This document shows, piece by piece, positions 41,847-51,426 of a DNA stretch of 64,000 nucleotides. The stretch's first letter is position 1, and each line of letters begins with the position of its first letter. Source of the DNA: Aliiroseovarius sediminilitoris (GTDB taxonomy: Bacteria; Pseudomonadota; Alphaproteobacteria; Rhodobacterales; Rhodobacteraceae); the NCBI RefSeq assembly GCF_900109955.1, contig NZ_FOJB01000001.1:1984001-2048000 (forward strand). Reading direction: 5' to 3'. A program made the translations under genes and the position numbers. The notes beneath the pieces are model-generated. The model saw only the letters and a program-made list of their open reading frames with translations, had not been told where the DNA came from and did no database searches.

Positions 41847-42940
41847 AACTACACCTCTATATCGCACGCCGGTTTCTGTTTGCCTTTCTGACCATGCTGG
41901 TTGTGTTGGCGATGATCTTCGTGCTTCTGGACATGGTGGAAAGCATGCGCCGGTTTGACAGTGCCGCGGTCGGCTTCGGAAATGTTCTTGGCCTGACTCT
42001 GTTGAACGCGCCGGTCTGGATGTACCGCATTCTGCCATTGATCGTCATATTGGCAACGCTTTGGATGTTCCTCAGCCTTGCACGCAGTTCCGAGATGGTC
42101 GTGACCCGTGCCGCCGGACGGTCTGCTCTGAATACACTCGTCTCGCCCGCATTGACGGTATTCCTGTTCGGCCTGATCGCGGTGGCTGTCGGCAACCCGA
42201 TCGCGGCGGCAACGTCCAAGAAATACGAGCGCATCGCGGCCCAGTATAAAGGCACCGGCGGGTCGGTCTTGTCAATCTCGACCGACGGGGTGTGGCTGCG
42301 GCAAGGAAACGAGGATGGGCAGACCGTGATCCGCGCGACAAAATCCGATCTGGAAGGCACCAGCCTGTCGGGCGTTACCTTCTTTTCCTTCGCACCGGAC
42401 GGTCTTCCCACCCTTCGGATCGAGGCCAAAACGGCCAGTCTTGAACCCGGCCAATGGATGTTGACCAGCGCCAAGGTCTGGGATCTTGAGAACGCCGACA
42501 ATCCCGAGATGGAGGCCGTGTCCTATGACGAATATATAGTGGATTCGAACCTGACACAGGAACAGATCAGGGACAGTTTCGGCAAACCAAGTTCGATCTC
42601 GATCTGGGACATGCCACGCTTTATCAACCAGTTGGAAACCGCCGGTTTCTCAGCCCGTGCGCATCGTGTCTGGTTTCATATGGAGCTTGCCACTCCGTTC
42701 TTTCTGGTCGCGATGGTGCTGATTGGCGCAGGCTTTACCATGCGCCATACCCGTTTCGGCCGCACCGGCATCATGGTCTTGCTGGCGCTGATGATGGGCT
42801 TCGGGGCGTATTTCATTCGTAATTTCGCACAAATTCTGGGTGAAAACGGCCAGATCCCCGTGCTCCTGGCAGCATGGGTGCCCCCCATCGCTGCAATCAT
42901 GATGCCTATGGGGCTTCTCTTGCATTTGGAGGACGGGTGA
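41843..42940 (+). CDS. lptG: LPS export permease LptG
   Basis: 365 residues from the ATG at 41843, which overlaps the lptF stop (ATGA). Same topology as LptF: N-terminal helices (MKLHLYIARRFLFAFL), periplasmic jellyroll, three C-terminal helices. The longer open frame upstream lies inside lptF and is rejected. The stop overlaps the lptD start. Confidence 0.94.
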   Translation: MKLHLYIARRFLFAFLTMLVVLAMIFVLLDMVESMRRFDSAAVGFGNVLGLTLLNAPVWMYRILPLIVILATLWMFLSLARSSEMVVTRAAGRSALNTLVSPALTVFLFGLIAVAVGNPIAAATSKKYERIAAQYKGTGGSVLSISTDGVWLRQGNEDGQTVIRATKSDLEGTSLSGVTFFSFAPDGLPTLRIEAKTASLEPGQWMLTSAKVWDLENADNPEMEAVSYDEYIVDSNLTQEQIRDSFGKPSSISIWDMPRFINQLETAGFSARAHRVWFHMELATPFFLVAMVLIGAGFTMRHTRFGRTGIMVLLALMMGFGAYFIRNFAQILGENGQIPVLLAAWVPPIAAIMMPMGLLLHLEDG

Positions 42941-45090
42941 TGGGCGTTCGCTCAAGATTACGCACTGGCCTTCTGGCAGCTTGGCTGGGATCTGCCGTCG
43001 CTGCCATTGCTGTCATCACCCCCATGCGACCTGCAATGGCAGGTCAGGCCAGCCTGATCGCGGATCTCGTTCGTGTCGATGGCAACACCGCGTTGATCGC
43101 ACAGGGCAATGTGGTCGTCTTGTATGAAGGCACGCGGCTAACCGCTTCCCGCGTGGTCTATGACAAGGTCACGGACAATCTGAGCATCGAAGGACCGATC
43201 ACGATCAGCCGTGCAGACGGCACGGTCCTGATTGCCGATGCGGCCGAATTGTCGTCAGACCTGCGCAACGGCATCCTGAAAAGCGCGCGACTTGTGCTGA
43301 ACGAACAGTTGCAGATCGCAGCCGCCCAGATCAATCGCGTGAATGACCGGTATACGCAAATGACGCGCGTTGCAGCCTCGTCCTGCCAGGTGTGTAAAGC
43401 CAACCCGGTGCCGCTATGGCAGATCCGGGCTGACCGCGTGGTGCATGACGAGAAGGCGCGACAATTATATTTTCACGGCGCACAGTTCCTGGTGGCGGAC
43501 GTGCCGATCTTCTATCTGCCGCGCCTGCGCCTTCCCGATCCCACTCTGAAACGCGCGACCGGGTTCTTACCGCCAAGAATTCGCACCACGTCAACGCTGG
43601 GCGTGGGTTTGGTTGCCCCGTTCTTTCTGAGATTGGGCGATCACGCCGATCTTACCCTGTCGCCGTTTCTGGCAGCCAAGACCACCACGCTTGAGCTGCG
43701 CTATCGTCAGGCGTTCCGGGCGGGCGATATCGAGTTTTCCGGTGCGTTCAGCCGCGACAGCGTTCTGCCCGACCAGACGCGGTATTACGTCTTTGGCGAG
43801 GGTGAGTTTGCCCTGCCCCGCGACTACACGCTCAGCTTTGAGCTGCAAGAGGTCTCGGACCCCGCTTACTTGCTGGATTACGGTTATTCCGATCAGGACC
43901 GGTTGCGCAACGCGATCAATGTGATGCGGGCGCGTCGGGACGAGTTCGTGTTCGGCGGCATCACCCGCTATGACACATTGCGAGAATCCGAACTGCCGAT
44001 ATCTGACCAATTGCCCTTTGCCCAGATCGACACATTCTATGAGCGCCGTTTCTTCCCGACCTGGCTGGGCGGCGAGGTGCGCGGCAACCTGTCATGGCAG
44101 GCGCATTTCCGCGAAAGCAACGAAGATATCCTTGGCCGTGACATGGCGCGTCTGGGGGCCGGGCTGGGCTGGACCCGCAGTTGGATCGGCCCCTCCGGTC
44201 TGGTGATCGAAGCAGAGGCGGGCGTTGACGCAAACGTCTACTGGATCGAACAGGACAGCCGTTTCGAGTCCGAACAAAGTTTCGCCGCACCATCGGCCGG
44301 TGTGACACTCAGATGGCCCATGTCGCGCGTGGCCGCATCGGGCGCGGTGGATATTCTGGAACCCGTCGCCCATGTGGCGTGGTCCAAGCAAGTCGGCGCC
44401 GATATTCCCAACGAAGACAGCGTGTTTGTCGAATTTGACGAAGCCAATCTGTTCGATCTGAACCGCTTTCCCGGCTATGATCGGCGCGAAGATGGCGCGC
44501 GCGCGGCGGTCGGGATGAGCTGGACACGGCATTCGCCGTCTGGCTGGGCCTTCACGCTGGCCGCCGGTCGGGTGTTCCGCGAAAGCGGGTTTGACCAGTT
44601 CACCGATGCGTCCGGGCTGGCCGGAGATCGTTCGGATTGGCTTCTGGGCGCGCATGTGAATTTCGGCGGACGCTTCGCCTTGCAGGGCCGCGCGTTGCTG
44701 GACGATGATTTCGGGATAACCAAATCCGAAACGCGCGCCGCCTATCTGGCCGACGATTTCGAGTTCAGCGCGGCCCATATCTGGGTCATCGAAGACAGTG
44801 CCGAAAACCGCCCCGACCCGACCCATGAATTGCGGCTGGACGGGGCCTATCAGATCAGCGACTTCTGGCGCGTGTCGGCAGATGGCAGCTTTGATCTTGA
44901 GGCCCAGCAGGCCACACGGGCCGGATTGGGGCTGCGCTATCAAAATGAATGCATTTTTGTGGACCTTTCCCTCTCGCGTCGTTTCACATCCTCCATTAAT
45001 GTGACGCCAACAACGGATTTCGGCTTCAAGGTCGAACTGACGGGGTTTGGCGGTGCGCGGGGCAAAACGTCCAACAAATGCAGCGGCTGA
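42940..45090 (+). CDS. lptD: LPS assembly outer-membrane protein LptD
   Basis: 716 residues from the ATG at 42940 (SD GGAGG). Signal peptide to about residue 34 (cleaved after AMA). N-terminal OstA/LptA-like beta-jellyroll (about 35-160), then a large beta-barrel with many alternating strands to the C-terminus. It inserts LPS into the outer leaflet with LptE. Cysteines are few (e.g. SSCQVCKAN), so the E. coli disulfide arrangement may differ. Coupled to lptG by start/stop overlap. Confidence 0.93.
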   Translation: MGVRSRLRTGLLAAWLGSAVAAIAVITPMRPAMAGQASLIADLVRVDGNTALIAQGNVVVLYEGTRLTASRVVYDKVTDNLSIEGPITISRADGTVLIADAAELSSDLRNGILKSARLVLNEQLQIAAAQINRVNDRYTQMTRVAASSCQVCKANPVPLWQIRADRVVHDEKARQLYFHGAQFLVADVPIFYLPRLRLPDPTLKRATGFLPPRIRTTSTLGVGLVAPFFLRLGDHADLTLSPFLAAKTTTLELRYRQAFRAGDIEFSGAFSRDSVLPDQTRYYVFGEGEFALPRDYTLSFELQEVSDPAYLLDYGYSDQDRLRNAINVMRARRDEFVFGGITRYDTLRESELPISDQLPFAQIDTFYERRFFPTWLGGEVRGNLSWQAHFRESNEDILGRDMARLGAGLGWTRSWIGPSGLVIEAEAGVDANVYWIEQDSRFESEQSFAAPSAGVTLRWPMSRVAASGAVDILEPVAHVAWSKQVGADIPNEDSVFVEFDEANLFDLNRFPGYDRREDGARAAVGMSWTRHSPSGWAFTLAAGRVFRESGFDQFTDASGLAGDRSDWLLGAHVNFGGRFALQGRALLDDDFGITKSETRAAYLADDFEFSAAHIWVIEDSAENRPDPTHELRLDGAYQISDFWRVSADGSFDLEAQQATRAGLGLRYQNECIFVDLSLSRRFTSSINVTPTTDFGFKVELTGFGGARGKTSNKCSG

Positions 45091-45121
45091 TCGAAACCGA
45101 TGATTGAGATGACAGGTTGAG

Positions 45122-46435
45122 ATGACGATGAGCAGATCGGACAGAACTATGGTGAAACGCATGAACAACAGCCGCGCCTGCACGTTGCCGGAACCCCGGT
45201 GGATCCAGCGCCTTGCGGCAATCTTGATGACCGGACTGTTTGTCTTGGCACCGTTCAGCGCGGGACCAGCAATGGCCCAGGATCTGTTCGCACCGGTAAA
45301 GAAGATCAACGACCGGGTCATCACCGCCTATGAGTTGTCGCAGCGCATGGCATTTCTGACCATCCTGAAGGCCCCCGGCAACCTTCGGCAACTGGCCTTG
45401 GAGCAACTGACGAACGAAGCCCTGCAACGCCAGGCCGCCGAGAATGCGGATGTGAAACCGACCGCAGAAGAAATTCTTGCCGGGATGGAGGAATTCACGG
45501 GCCGGTTCAATCTGGATGTCGAAGCCTTCAACAATATCATTTCGCAGGCCGGTATCGCACCTGAAACATTTCGTGACTTCGTGTCGGGCGGGATCGCCTG
45601 GCGTGGCGTGGTGCGGGCCCGCTGGGCTGGTCGCGTTCAGGTCTCAGACGATGAGGTGGATCGCCAATTGGCCCTGACCCGCCCTGGCCAGGGTGTGCGT
45701 GTGCTTTTATCCGAGATAATACTACCCGCCCAGACCCCAGCGCAATTGCAGGCGTCGAACGCGCAGGCCTCGGAACTCAGCGAGATCACCACCCTGCCCG
45801 CTTTTGCCGCCGCAGCACGGCAGTATTCCGTGGCCCCGTCACGCGAACGCTCGGGTCGGTTGCAGTGGATGGATCTGTCCAACCTGCCCCCAGCAGTCGC
45901 CGCGCAGATCCTGCCGCTGGCCCCCGGACATGTCAGTGACCCGATCCCCGTCAATAACGGCGTGGCGGTGTTTCAGATGCGCGCCATTGAAGAGATCGAG
46001 ACCCCGCAGCCGACGGATGTGACGGTGGACTATGCCACGCTGCTGCTGCCCGGTGGGCGGACCGAAGCCGCCCTTGGCGAGGCTGCAAATATTCGCGCGA
46101 AAGCAGATACTTGCGACGATCTCTACGGCATCATCAGGGATGCTTCGCCCGAGCAGTTGCAACGTGAAACGCTCTCCATTGGTGAGATTCCCACCAACTA
46201 TGCGCTGGAATTGGCCAAGCTGGACGAAGGCGAGGTGTCGACCAACCTGACCTCGGCCTCGGGCCAGAATCTTGTGTTCCTTATGCTATGCTCGCGCACC
46301 CGCGACCTGCCGGAAGAGGTCAGCCGCGACGACATCAAGCTGCGATTACAAAACCAGCGTCTGCAAAGTTTCGCCAATGCCTATCTGGACGAGTTGAAGG
46401 CAGCGGCCCATATCGAAGATTACAGCGATCAATGA
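45122..46435 (+). CDS. surA: SurA-like periplasmic peptidyl-prolyl isomerase
   Basis: 437 residues. Basic N-region, hydrophobic core and AMA cleavage site at about residue 51 (several possible starts at 45122, 45128, 45149 and 45161). SurA N-domain (VKKINDRVITAYELSQR), one parvulin domain (about 185-300) and a C-terminal helix. It escorts outer-membrane proteins; position between lptD and pdxA is the conserved surA order. Confidence 0.88.
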   Translation: MTMSRSDRTMVKRMNNSRACTLPEPRWIQRLAAILMTGLFVLAPFSAGPAMAQDLFAPVKKINDRVITAYELSQRMAFLTILKAPGNLRQLALEQLTNEALQRQAAENADVKPTAEEILAGMEEFTGRFNLDVEAFNNIISQAGIAPETFRDFVSGGIAWRGVVRARWAGRVQVSDDEVDRQLALTRPGQGVRVLLSEIILPAQTPAQLQASNAQASELSEITTLPAFAAAARQYSVAPSRERSGRLQWMDLSNLPPAVAAQILPLAPGHVSDPIPVNNGVAVFQMRAIEEIETPQPTDVTVDYATLLLPGGRTEAALGEAANIRAKADTCDDLYGIIRDASPEQLQRETLSIGEIPTNYALELAKLDEGEVSTNLTSASGQNLVFLMLCSRTRDLPEEVSRDDIKLRLQNQRLQSFANAYLDELKAAAHIEDYSDQ

Positions 46436-47433
46436 CCACTGGCGCGCCGTCCGCGGACAGTTTGCCGCCGGTGGCTTTAACCATGGGCGAACCGGCAGGG
46501 ATTGGCCCCGATATTGTCGGTCCTGCCTTTGACGCATTGAAGGGTGAGGTGCCGTTTTTTCTGATCGGTGATCCATCACACCTGCCGGACGGCGTCGCCT
46601 TCGCTGAAATCTCCGCACCCTCCGAGGCGCTGATGGCTGACCACCTTCCGGTTCTGCCTCACGGCTTCGGCAGCCCCCGCCGCCCCGGCCTGTCCCAAGC
46701 GGACCATGCGCAACATGTGATCGCGGCAATCGAACGCGCTGTGGAACTGACCGGATCTGGCGAAGCGTTGGCGGTTTGCACCAACCCGATCCACAAGAAG
46801 GCGCTGAAAGACGGCGCAGGCTTCGCCTTTCCCGGTCACACAGAATTTCTGGCCCATCTTGCAGGCGGCGCTGAGGTCGTGATGATGCTGGCCTGTGATG
46901 GGCTACGGGTCGTACCCGCCACCATCCATATCCCCATCGCCGAAGTGCCATCCACGCTGACCCGTGATCTTCTGGCACAGGTCATTCGCACGACACATGC
47001 AGCATTGATCCATGATTTTGCCAAACCGTTCCCGCGTATCGCCGTGGCGGGGTTGAACCCCCATGCAGGCGAAGGCGGCGCGATGGGGTATGAAGAGATC
47101 GAGATGATCACCCCCGTGCTGGACGGTCTGCGCGCCGAAGGGCTGGACCTGATCGGGCCGCAATCTGCCGACACGATGTTCCACGCCGCAGCCCGCGCAG
47201 GCTATGACGCGGCGATCTGCATGTATCACGATCAGGCCCTGATCCCGATCAAGACCATCGACTTTGCCGGCGGCGTGAACGTCACCCTTGGCCTGCCCTT
47301 CGTGCGCACTTCGCCCGATCACGGCACCGCGTTTGATATCGCGGGCACTGGCAAGGCCGACCCAAGCTCGTTGGTCGCGGCGTTGCGCATGGCGCATCAG
47401 ATGGGCCGCATCCGACAGAAGCGTCGGACATGA
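46432..47433 (+). CDS. pdxA: 4-hydroxythreonine-4-phosphate dehydrogenase
   Basis: 333 residues from ATG 46432, which overlaps the surA stop (ATGA). Motifs [22 protein letters not shown] and [11 protein letters not shown] carry the metal-binding histidines and substrate site. Part of pyridoxal phosphate synthesis. An upstream in-frame start within surA is rejected. Confidence 0.95.
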   Translation: MTTGAPSADSLPPVALTMGEPAGIGPDIVGPAFDALKGEVPFFLIGDPSHLPDGVAFAEISAPSEALMADHLPVLPHGFGSPRRPGLSQADHAQHVIAAIERAVELTGSGEALAVCTNPIHKKALKDGAGFAFPGHTEFLAHLAGGAEVVMMLACDGLRVVPATIHIPIAEVPSTLTRDLLAQVIRTTHAALIHDFAKPFPRIAVAGLNPHAGEGGAMGYEEIEMITPVLDGLRAEGLDLIGPQSADTMFHAAARAGYDAAICMYHDQALIPIKTIDFAGGVNVTLGLPFVRTSPDHGTAFDIAGTGKADPSSLVAALRMAHQMGRIRQKRRT

Positions 47434-48269
47434 GCCAGATCGACGGCCTCCCCCCCTTGCGCGACGTCATTGCGGCCCATGGGTTGATCGCCAAGAAGTC
47501 GCTCGGGCAGAACTTCTTGCTCGATCTGAACCTGACCGCCAAAATCGCGCGGCAGGCGGGTGATTTGGCGAACTCTGACATTCTGGAAATCGGCCCCGGA
47601 CCCGGAGGGCTGACGCGCGGGCTTCTGGTCGAAGGGGCACGCAAGGTGCTGGCAGTGGAAAAAGACAGCCGCGCCATGGCGCCGCTGGCCGAGATACAGG
47701 CGGTCTATCCCGACCGGCTTGAAGTGATCAATGCCGATGCTTTGGACCTTGATCCGCTGGAGCACCTGACCCCGCCCATCCGTATCGTGGCAAACCTGCC
47801 CTATAACGTCGGGACCGAGCTTCTGGTACGATGGCTGACCCCTCTGTCTTGGCCGCCGGTCTGGGCCAGCCTGACCCTGATGTTCCAGAAAGAGGTCGCC
47901 GAACGGATTGTCGCCCAGCCGGGATCGAAGAAATATGGCCGTCTGGCGGTGCTGTCGCAATGGCGCACCACCCCGCGCGTGGTAATGGAACTACCGCCCG
48001 AAGCGTTCACCCCGCCGCCCAAAATTCATTCCGCCGTAGTGCATTTTGACGCCCTGCCTGCGCCCCGGTTCGAAGCCGACCCGGACAAGCTGCAAGCCCT
48101 TGTGGCGAAGGCGTTCGGGCAGCGCCGCAAAATGCTGCGCGCGTCTTTGAAAGGGTTGCGACCCGATATCGAGGATGTGCTGACCTCGGTCGGAATCAAG
48201 CCGACGTCGCGCGCCGAAGAAATCGGCATCGAAGAGTTCTGCGCCCTCAGCCGCGCGCTGGCGAGTTGA
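47430..48269 (+). CDS. rsmA: 16S rRNA (adenine1518/1519-N6)-dimethyltransferase
   Basis: 279 residues, the KsgA/RsmA family. SAM-binding motif [11 protein letters not shown], catalytic NLPYN (VANLPYNVG) and substrate helix. It dimethylates two adenines late in 30S assembly. Overlaps pdxA by 4 nt; the order surA-pdxA-rsmA is conserved in proteobacteria. Convergent with the CLC gene. Confidence 0.95.
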   Translation: MSQIDGLPPLRDVIAAHGLIAKKSLGQNFLLDLNLTAKIARQAGDLANSDILEIGPGPGGLTRGLLVEGARKVLAVEKDSRAMAPLAEIQAVYPDRLEVINADALDLDPLEHLTPPIRIVANLPYNVGTELLVRWLTPLSWPPVWASLTLMFQKEVAERIVAQPGSKKYGRLAVLSQWRTTPRVVMELPPEAFTPPPKIHSAVVHFDALPAPRFEADPDKLQALVAKAFGQRRKMLRASLKGLRPDIEDVLTSVGIKPTSRAEEIGIEEFCALSRALAS

Positions 48270-48281
48270 TCCGTTCAAGAA

Positions 48282-49970
48282 TCAACTATGTTCCTCGGCC
48301 GCCGTTTCCGCCAGTGCCCGGTTGAAAGCCTTCAACGCGTCCACCTGGAACACCGCTCCCCAAAGTTCGGGCGGATCCCCCTCGCCGCCCAACGTGACCA
48401 CAGGTATGAACCGCGCGGCAGAGGTTTCGAACATGGGCATCACGGCCTCCAGCGTCGCGTTCCCGTCAATATACACGCCCTGTTCGATCAGATCCCAACA
48501 CTGTTCTTCATTCGCCGCCCTGTCGTGATTACTTGCCCGCATGATCGACGCCACGCGCACTGTGGATAGCAGATAAGCTTGAGGGCCAGCGGCAAGGTGA
48601 ACACCTCGTCTTTCCAACTGGGTCAGGAAGAACGACCGATCCACCCAGCGGCTGGCCAGCGCCGTGGACAGCGACACCGCGGCCATCACTGCGATCCCGG
48701 TTTGCCAGTCGCCCGTCAGCTCAAACACAATCAATGTGGTCGAAATCGGTGCGCCCAGCACCGCCGCCGCGACAGCACCCATGCCCGCCAGCGCATAGAG
48801 TGTCTCGGACCCTGATACGTCGGGAAACACAGCGGTCGCCACGATCCCGAAGGCCAGCCCGGTCAAAGCCCCGACCATCAAGGCCGGTGAGAACACCCCG
48901 CCGCCCATGCGTCCGGCCATGGTGATTGCGACTGCGGCAACCTTGACGACGACAAAGGTGATCGCCAGTTGCAGCCCCATCCCGCCGGTCAGGGCAACCG
49001 ATGTGGTTTCATAGCCCACGCCGATGATATGTGGATACCAGATGGCTATGGCACCAAGGATCAGCCCAGCACCGGCCGGTCGCAACACCCGAGGCAGTCG
49101 CGTGGCAGTCTGGATGGTGTCGCCCACATCCTCGGCCCAGAAGATGGACCGCATCAAGATGACAGCGACCACTCCGCAGACAAGCCCCAGCAGCAAAAAG
49201 GCAGGCAGTTCGACATAGAAAGCAAGCGATCCTTCGGCGGGCAGGACAAACTCGGTCACATCGCCATATTCAAGGCGGTTGATCACGGTTCCAGCGACCG
49301 ACGCGATGGCAATCGGCGCAAAAGCGTGCACAGCGAAATGACGCAGCACGACTTCCAATGCGAACAAAGCCCCCGCGATCGGGGCGTTGAAACTGGCCGA
49401 CACCGCCGCCGCGACCGCACAGCCCAACAGATCACGCCCGGTCACGCCATTGGCGTTGATCCGCGCCGAAACCCAGCTTGAGATCACAGCGGCAAGATGC
49501 ACAACCGGGCCTTCGCGCCCCGACGACCCACCGGTCGACAGCGTGATCAGCGAGGCCAGCGCCGATCCCAGTCCGGCGCGTTTCTCGACACGCCCGTCCC
49601 ACAAGGCGGCGCCTTCGATCACGTCGGCCACCGCGCGCACCCGGCCGTCATGGGTGAACCAGTTCAGGATGATCCCGACAACCAATCCGCCGAACGCGGG
49701 CAGCAGAAGCACCCAATACCATGGCAAGGTGCCCGCAAAACTGTGCAGATGGGCCAGATCGTCAGTGCCATACAGCGCCGCCTGAAGCGTCTCGATTCCC
49801 TTTCGGAATCCCAATGCCGCAAAACCCGACGCGATCCCGATCATCAGCGCAATCAGCCAGAATTGCACTTGGCTTGGTCCTTTCTCGATCAAGATATGCC
49901 AACCGGTAGAGGACCGATCCTGCAAATCCCGCCAAGCGCGATCTAAGAACAATTTTAGCCGATTAGGCAT
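48282..49970 (-). CDS. CLC-family chloride channel/transporter with CBS domain
   Basis: 562 residues, about ten membrane segments. GSSGREGPVVHLAA contains the gating glutamate in GREGP, the mark of CLC proteins. A C-terminal soluble part (from about 450) with one or two CBS-like stretches ends the protein. Chloride/proton exchange is likely but channel behaviour cannot be excluded. Convergent with rsmA, divergent from the FAD oxidase. Confidence 0.9.
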   Translation of the reverse strand: MPNRLKLFLDRAWRDLQDRSSTGWHILIEKGPSQVQFWLIALMIGIASGFAALGFRKGIETLQAALYGTDDLAHLHSFAGTLPWYWVLLLPAFGGLVVGIILNWFTHDGRVRAVADVIEGAALWDGRVEKRAGLGSALASLITLSTGGSSGREGPVVHLAAVISSWVSARINANGVTGRDLLGCAVAAAVSASFNAPIAGALFALEVVLRHFAVHAFAPIAIASVAGTVINRLEYGDVTEFVLPAEGSLAFYVELPAFLLLGLVCGVVAVILMRSIFWAEDVGDTIQTATRLPRVLRPAGAGLILGAIAIWYPHIIGVGYETTSVALTGGMGLQLAITFVVVKVAAVAITMAGRMGGGVFSPALMVGALTGLAFGIVATAVFPDVSGSETLYALAGMGAVAAAVLGAPISTTLIVFELTGDWQTGIAVMAAVSLSTALASRWVDRSFFLTQLERRGVHLAAGPQAYLLSTVRVASIMRASNHDRAANEEQCWDLIEQGVYIDGNATLEAVMPMFETSAARFIPVVTLGGEGDPPELWGAVFQVDALKAFNRALAETAAEEHS

Positions 49971-50046
49971 CGTCCTCCGCCCGCGCGGCCCTTCCCAAGA
50001 TCACGCATTTACCATAAGTTGTTCCGGCTTTGCTGGGGAGGATGGG

Positions 50047-51420
50047 ATGACCATCGACACCGTGTTTACCGAGCTTTCGTCCATGCTAGGCGATCGGCTC
50101 AGCCGCTCCAAGTCCGATCTGTCGCATCATGGCGGTTCCGAAACTCATTTCGCCCCGGCCCCTCCCGATGCGGTGGCATGGCCCGAAACCACGGACGAGG
50201 TCAGCCGCATTCTGCACCTGTGCCATGCGGCCAGTGTGCCGGTCATTCCCTATGGCGCGGGCACGTCGTTGGAAGGTCACACCAGCGCGCCGATGGGGGG
50301 GCTATGTATCGACATGTCGCGTATGAACCGTGTTGTTTCCGCCGATCCGGGCGACATGATCGCAGTCGTTCAGCCCGGCGTGACACGCGAAGAACTGAAC
50401 CATGAACTGCGCGCGTTGGGCGTGTTCTTTCCGGTCGATCCGGGTGCCAATGCCTCGATTGGCGGAATGGCGGCGACGCGGGCCTCGGGCACCACAACAG
50501 TGCGTTATGGGTCGATGCGTGACAATGTGCTGGGCCTGACGGTGGTGCTGGCAGACGGGCGGATCATCAAGACAGGATCGCGCGCGGCGAAATCCGCCTC
50601 TGGCTATGACCTGACCGCGCTGTTTCTGGGATCGGAAGGCACGCTGGGCATTATGACCGAACTGACCCTGCGCCTGCACGGTGTGCCAGAACAGATCAGC
50701 GCGGGCATCTGCGCCTTTCCCGACATGGCGTCTGCCGTGGGGGCCGTGCAGCAGGTGATCCAGATGGGGATCCCAATGGCGCGGATCGAGTTTGTGGACG
50801 CCGACACCGCACGCGCCTTCAACGGCTATGCCGGGACCGACATGCCTGAATGCCCGCATTTGCTGGTCGAATTTCACGGAAGCCCCACCGCCGTTGCCGA
50901 AGCCAGCGAAGCCTTTGGCGAAATTGCCACGGATTTCGGCGCCACCGGATACGAACACGCCACCCGGACCGAAGATCGCAATGCGCTGTGGAAGATCCGC
51001 CACCACGCATATTACGCGGTGCTGTCCCTGCGCCCCGGCGCAAAGGCCGTGGTCACGGATATCTGCGTGCCGATTTCAAAACTGGCCGAGGCCATCACCG
51101 AGACGCAGGCGGACATCGCAGCATCGGGCCTTATGGGACCGATCCTGGGTCATGTGGGGGACGGCAATTTTCACGCCGCCCTGCTGATCGAAGACGGCAA
51201 CGAGCCCGAGAAAGCGGCGGCCAAGGACTTGGCCGCCCGAATGAGCACCCGCGCCCTTGCGATGGGTGGCACAATCACTGGCGAACATGGGATCGGTATG
51301 GGGAAACTGGGCTTGATGGGCGCGGAACATGGCCCGGCCTGGTCGGTCATGGGCGACATCAAGACCGCGCTCGACCCCAAGGGCATTCTGAACCCCGGCA
51401 AACTTGTGCCGCAAGGGTGA
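50047..51420 (+). CDS. FAD-linked dehydrogenase (D-lactate/glycolate type)
   Basis: 457 residues: FAD-binding PCMH domain (about 35-215; PYGAGTSLEGHT, DPGANASIGGMAATRASGT) and FAD-oxidase C domain (GHVGDGNFHAAL, GEHGIGMGK). Resembles D-lactate dehydrogenase (cytochrome) and GlcD-type enzymes that oxidise 2-hydroxyacids. No glcE/F partners are nearby, so the D-lactate type is favoured. Ends 6 nt before the convergent recN stop. Confidence 0.88.
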   Translation: MTIDTVFTELSSMLGDRLSRSKSDLSHHGGSETHFAPAPPDAVAWPETTDEVSRILHLCHAASVPVIPYGAGTSLEGHTSAPMGGLCIDMSRMNRVVSADPGDMIAVVQPGVTREELNHELRALGVFFPVDPGANASIGGMAATRASGTTTVRYGSMRDNVLGLTVVLADGRIIKTGSRAAKSASGYDLTALFLGSEGTLGIMTELTLRLHGVPEQISAGICAFPDMASAVGAVQQVIQMGIPMARIEFVDADTARAFNGYAGTDMPECPHLLVEFHGSPTAVAEASEAFGEIATDFGATGYEHATRTEDRNALWKIRHHAYYAVLSLRPGAKAVVTDICVPISKLAEAITETQADIAASGLMGPILGHVGDGNFHAALLIEDGNEPEKAAAKDLAARMSTRALAMGGTITGEHGIGMGKLGLMGAEHGPAWSVMGDIKTALDPKGILNPGKLVPQG

Positions 51421-51426
51421 TCGCCC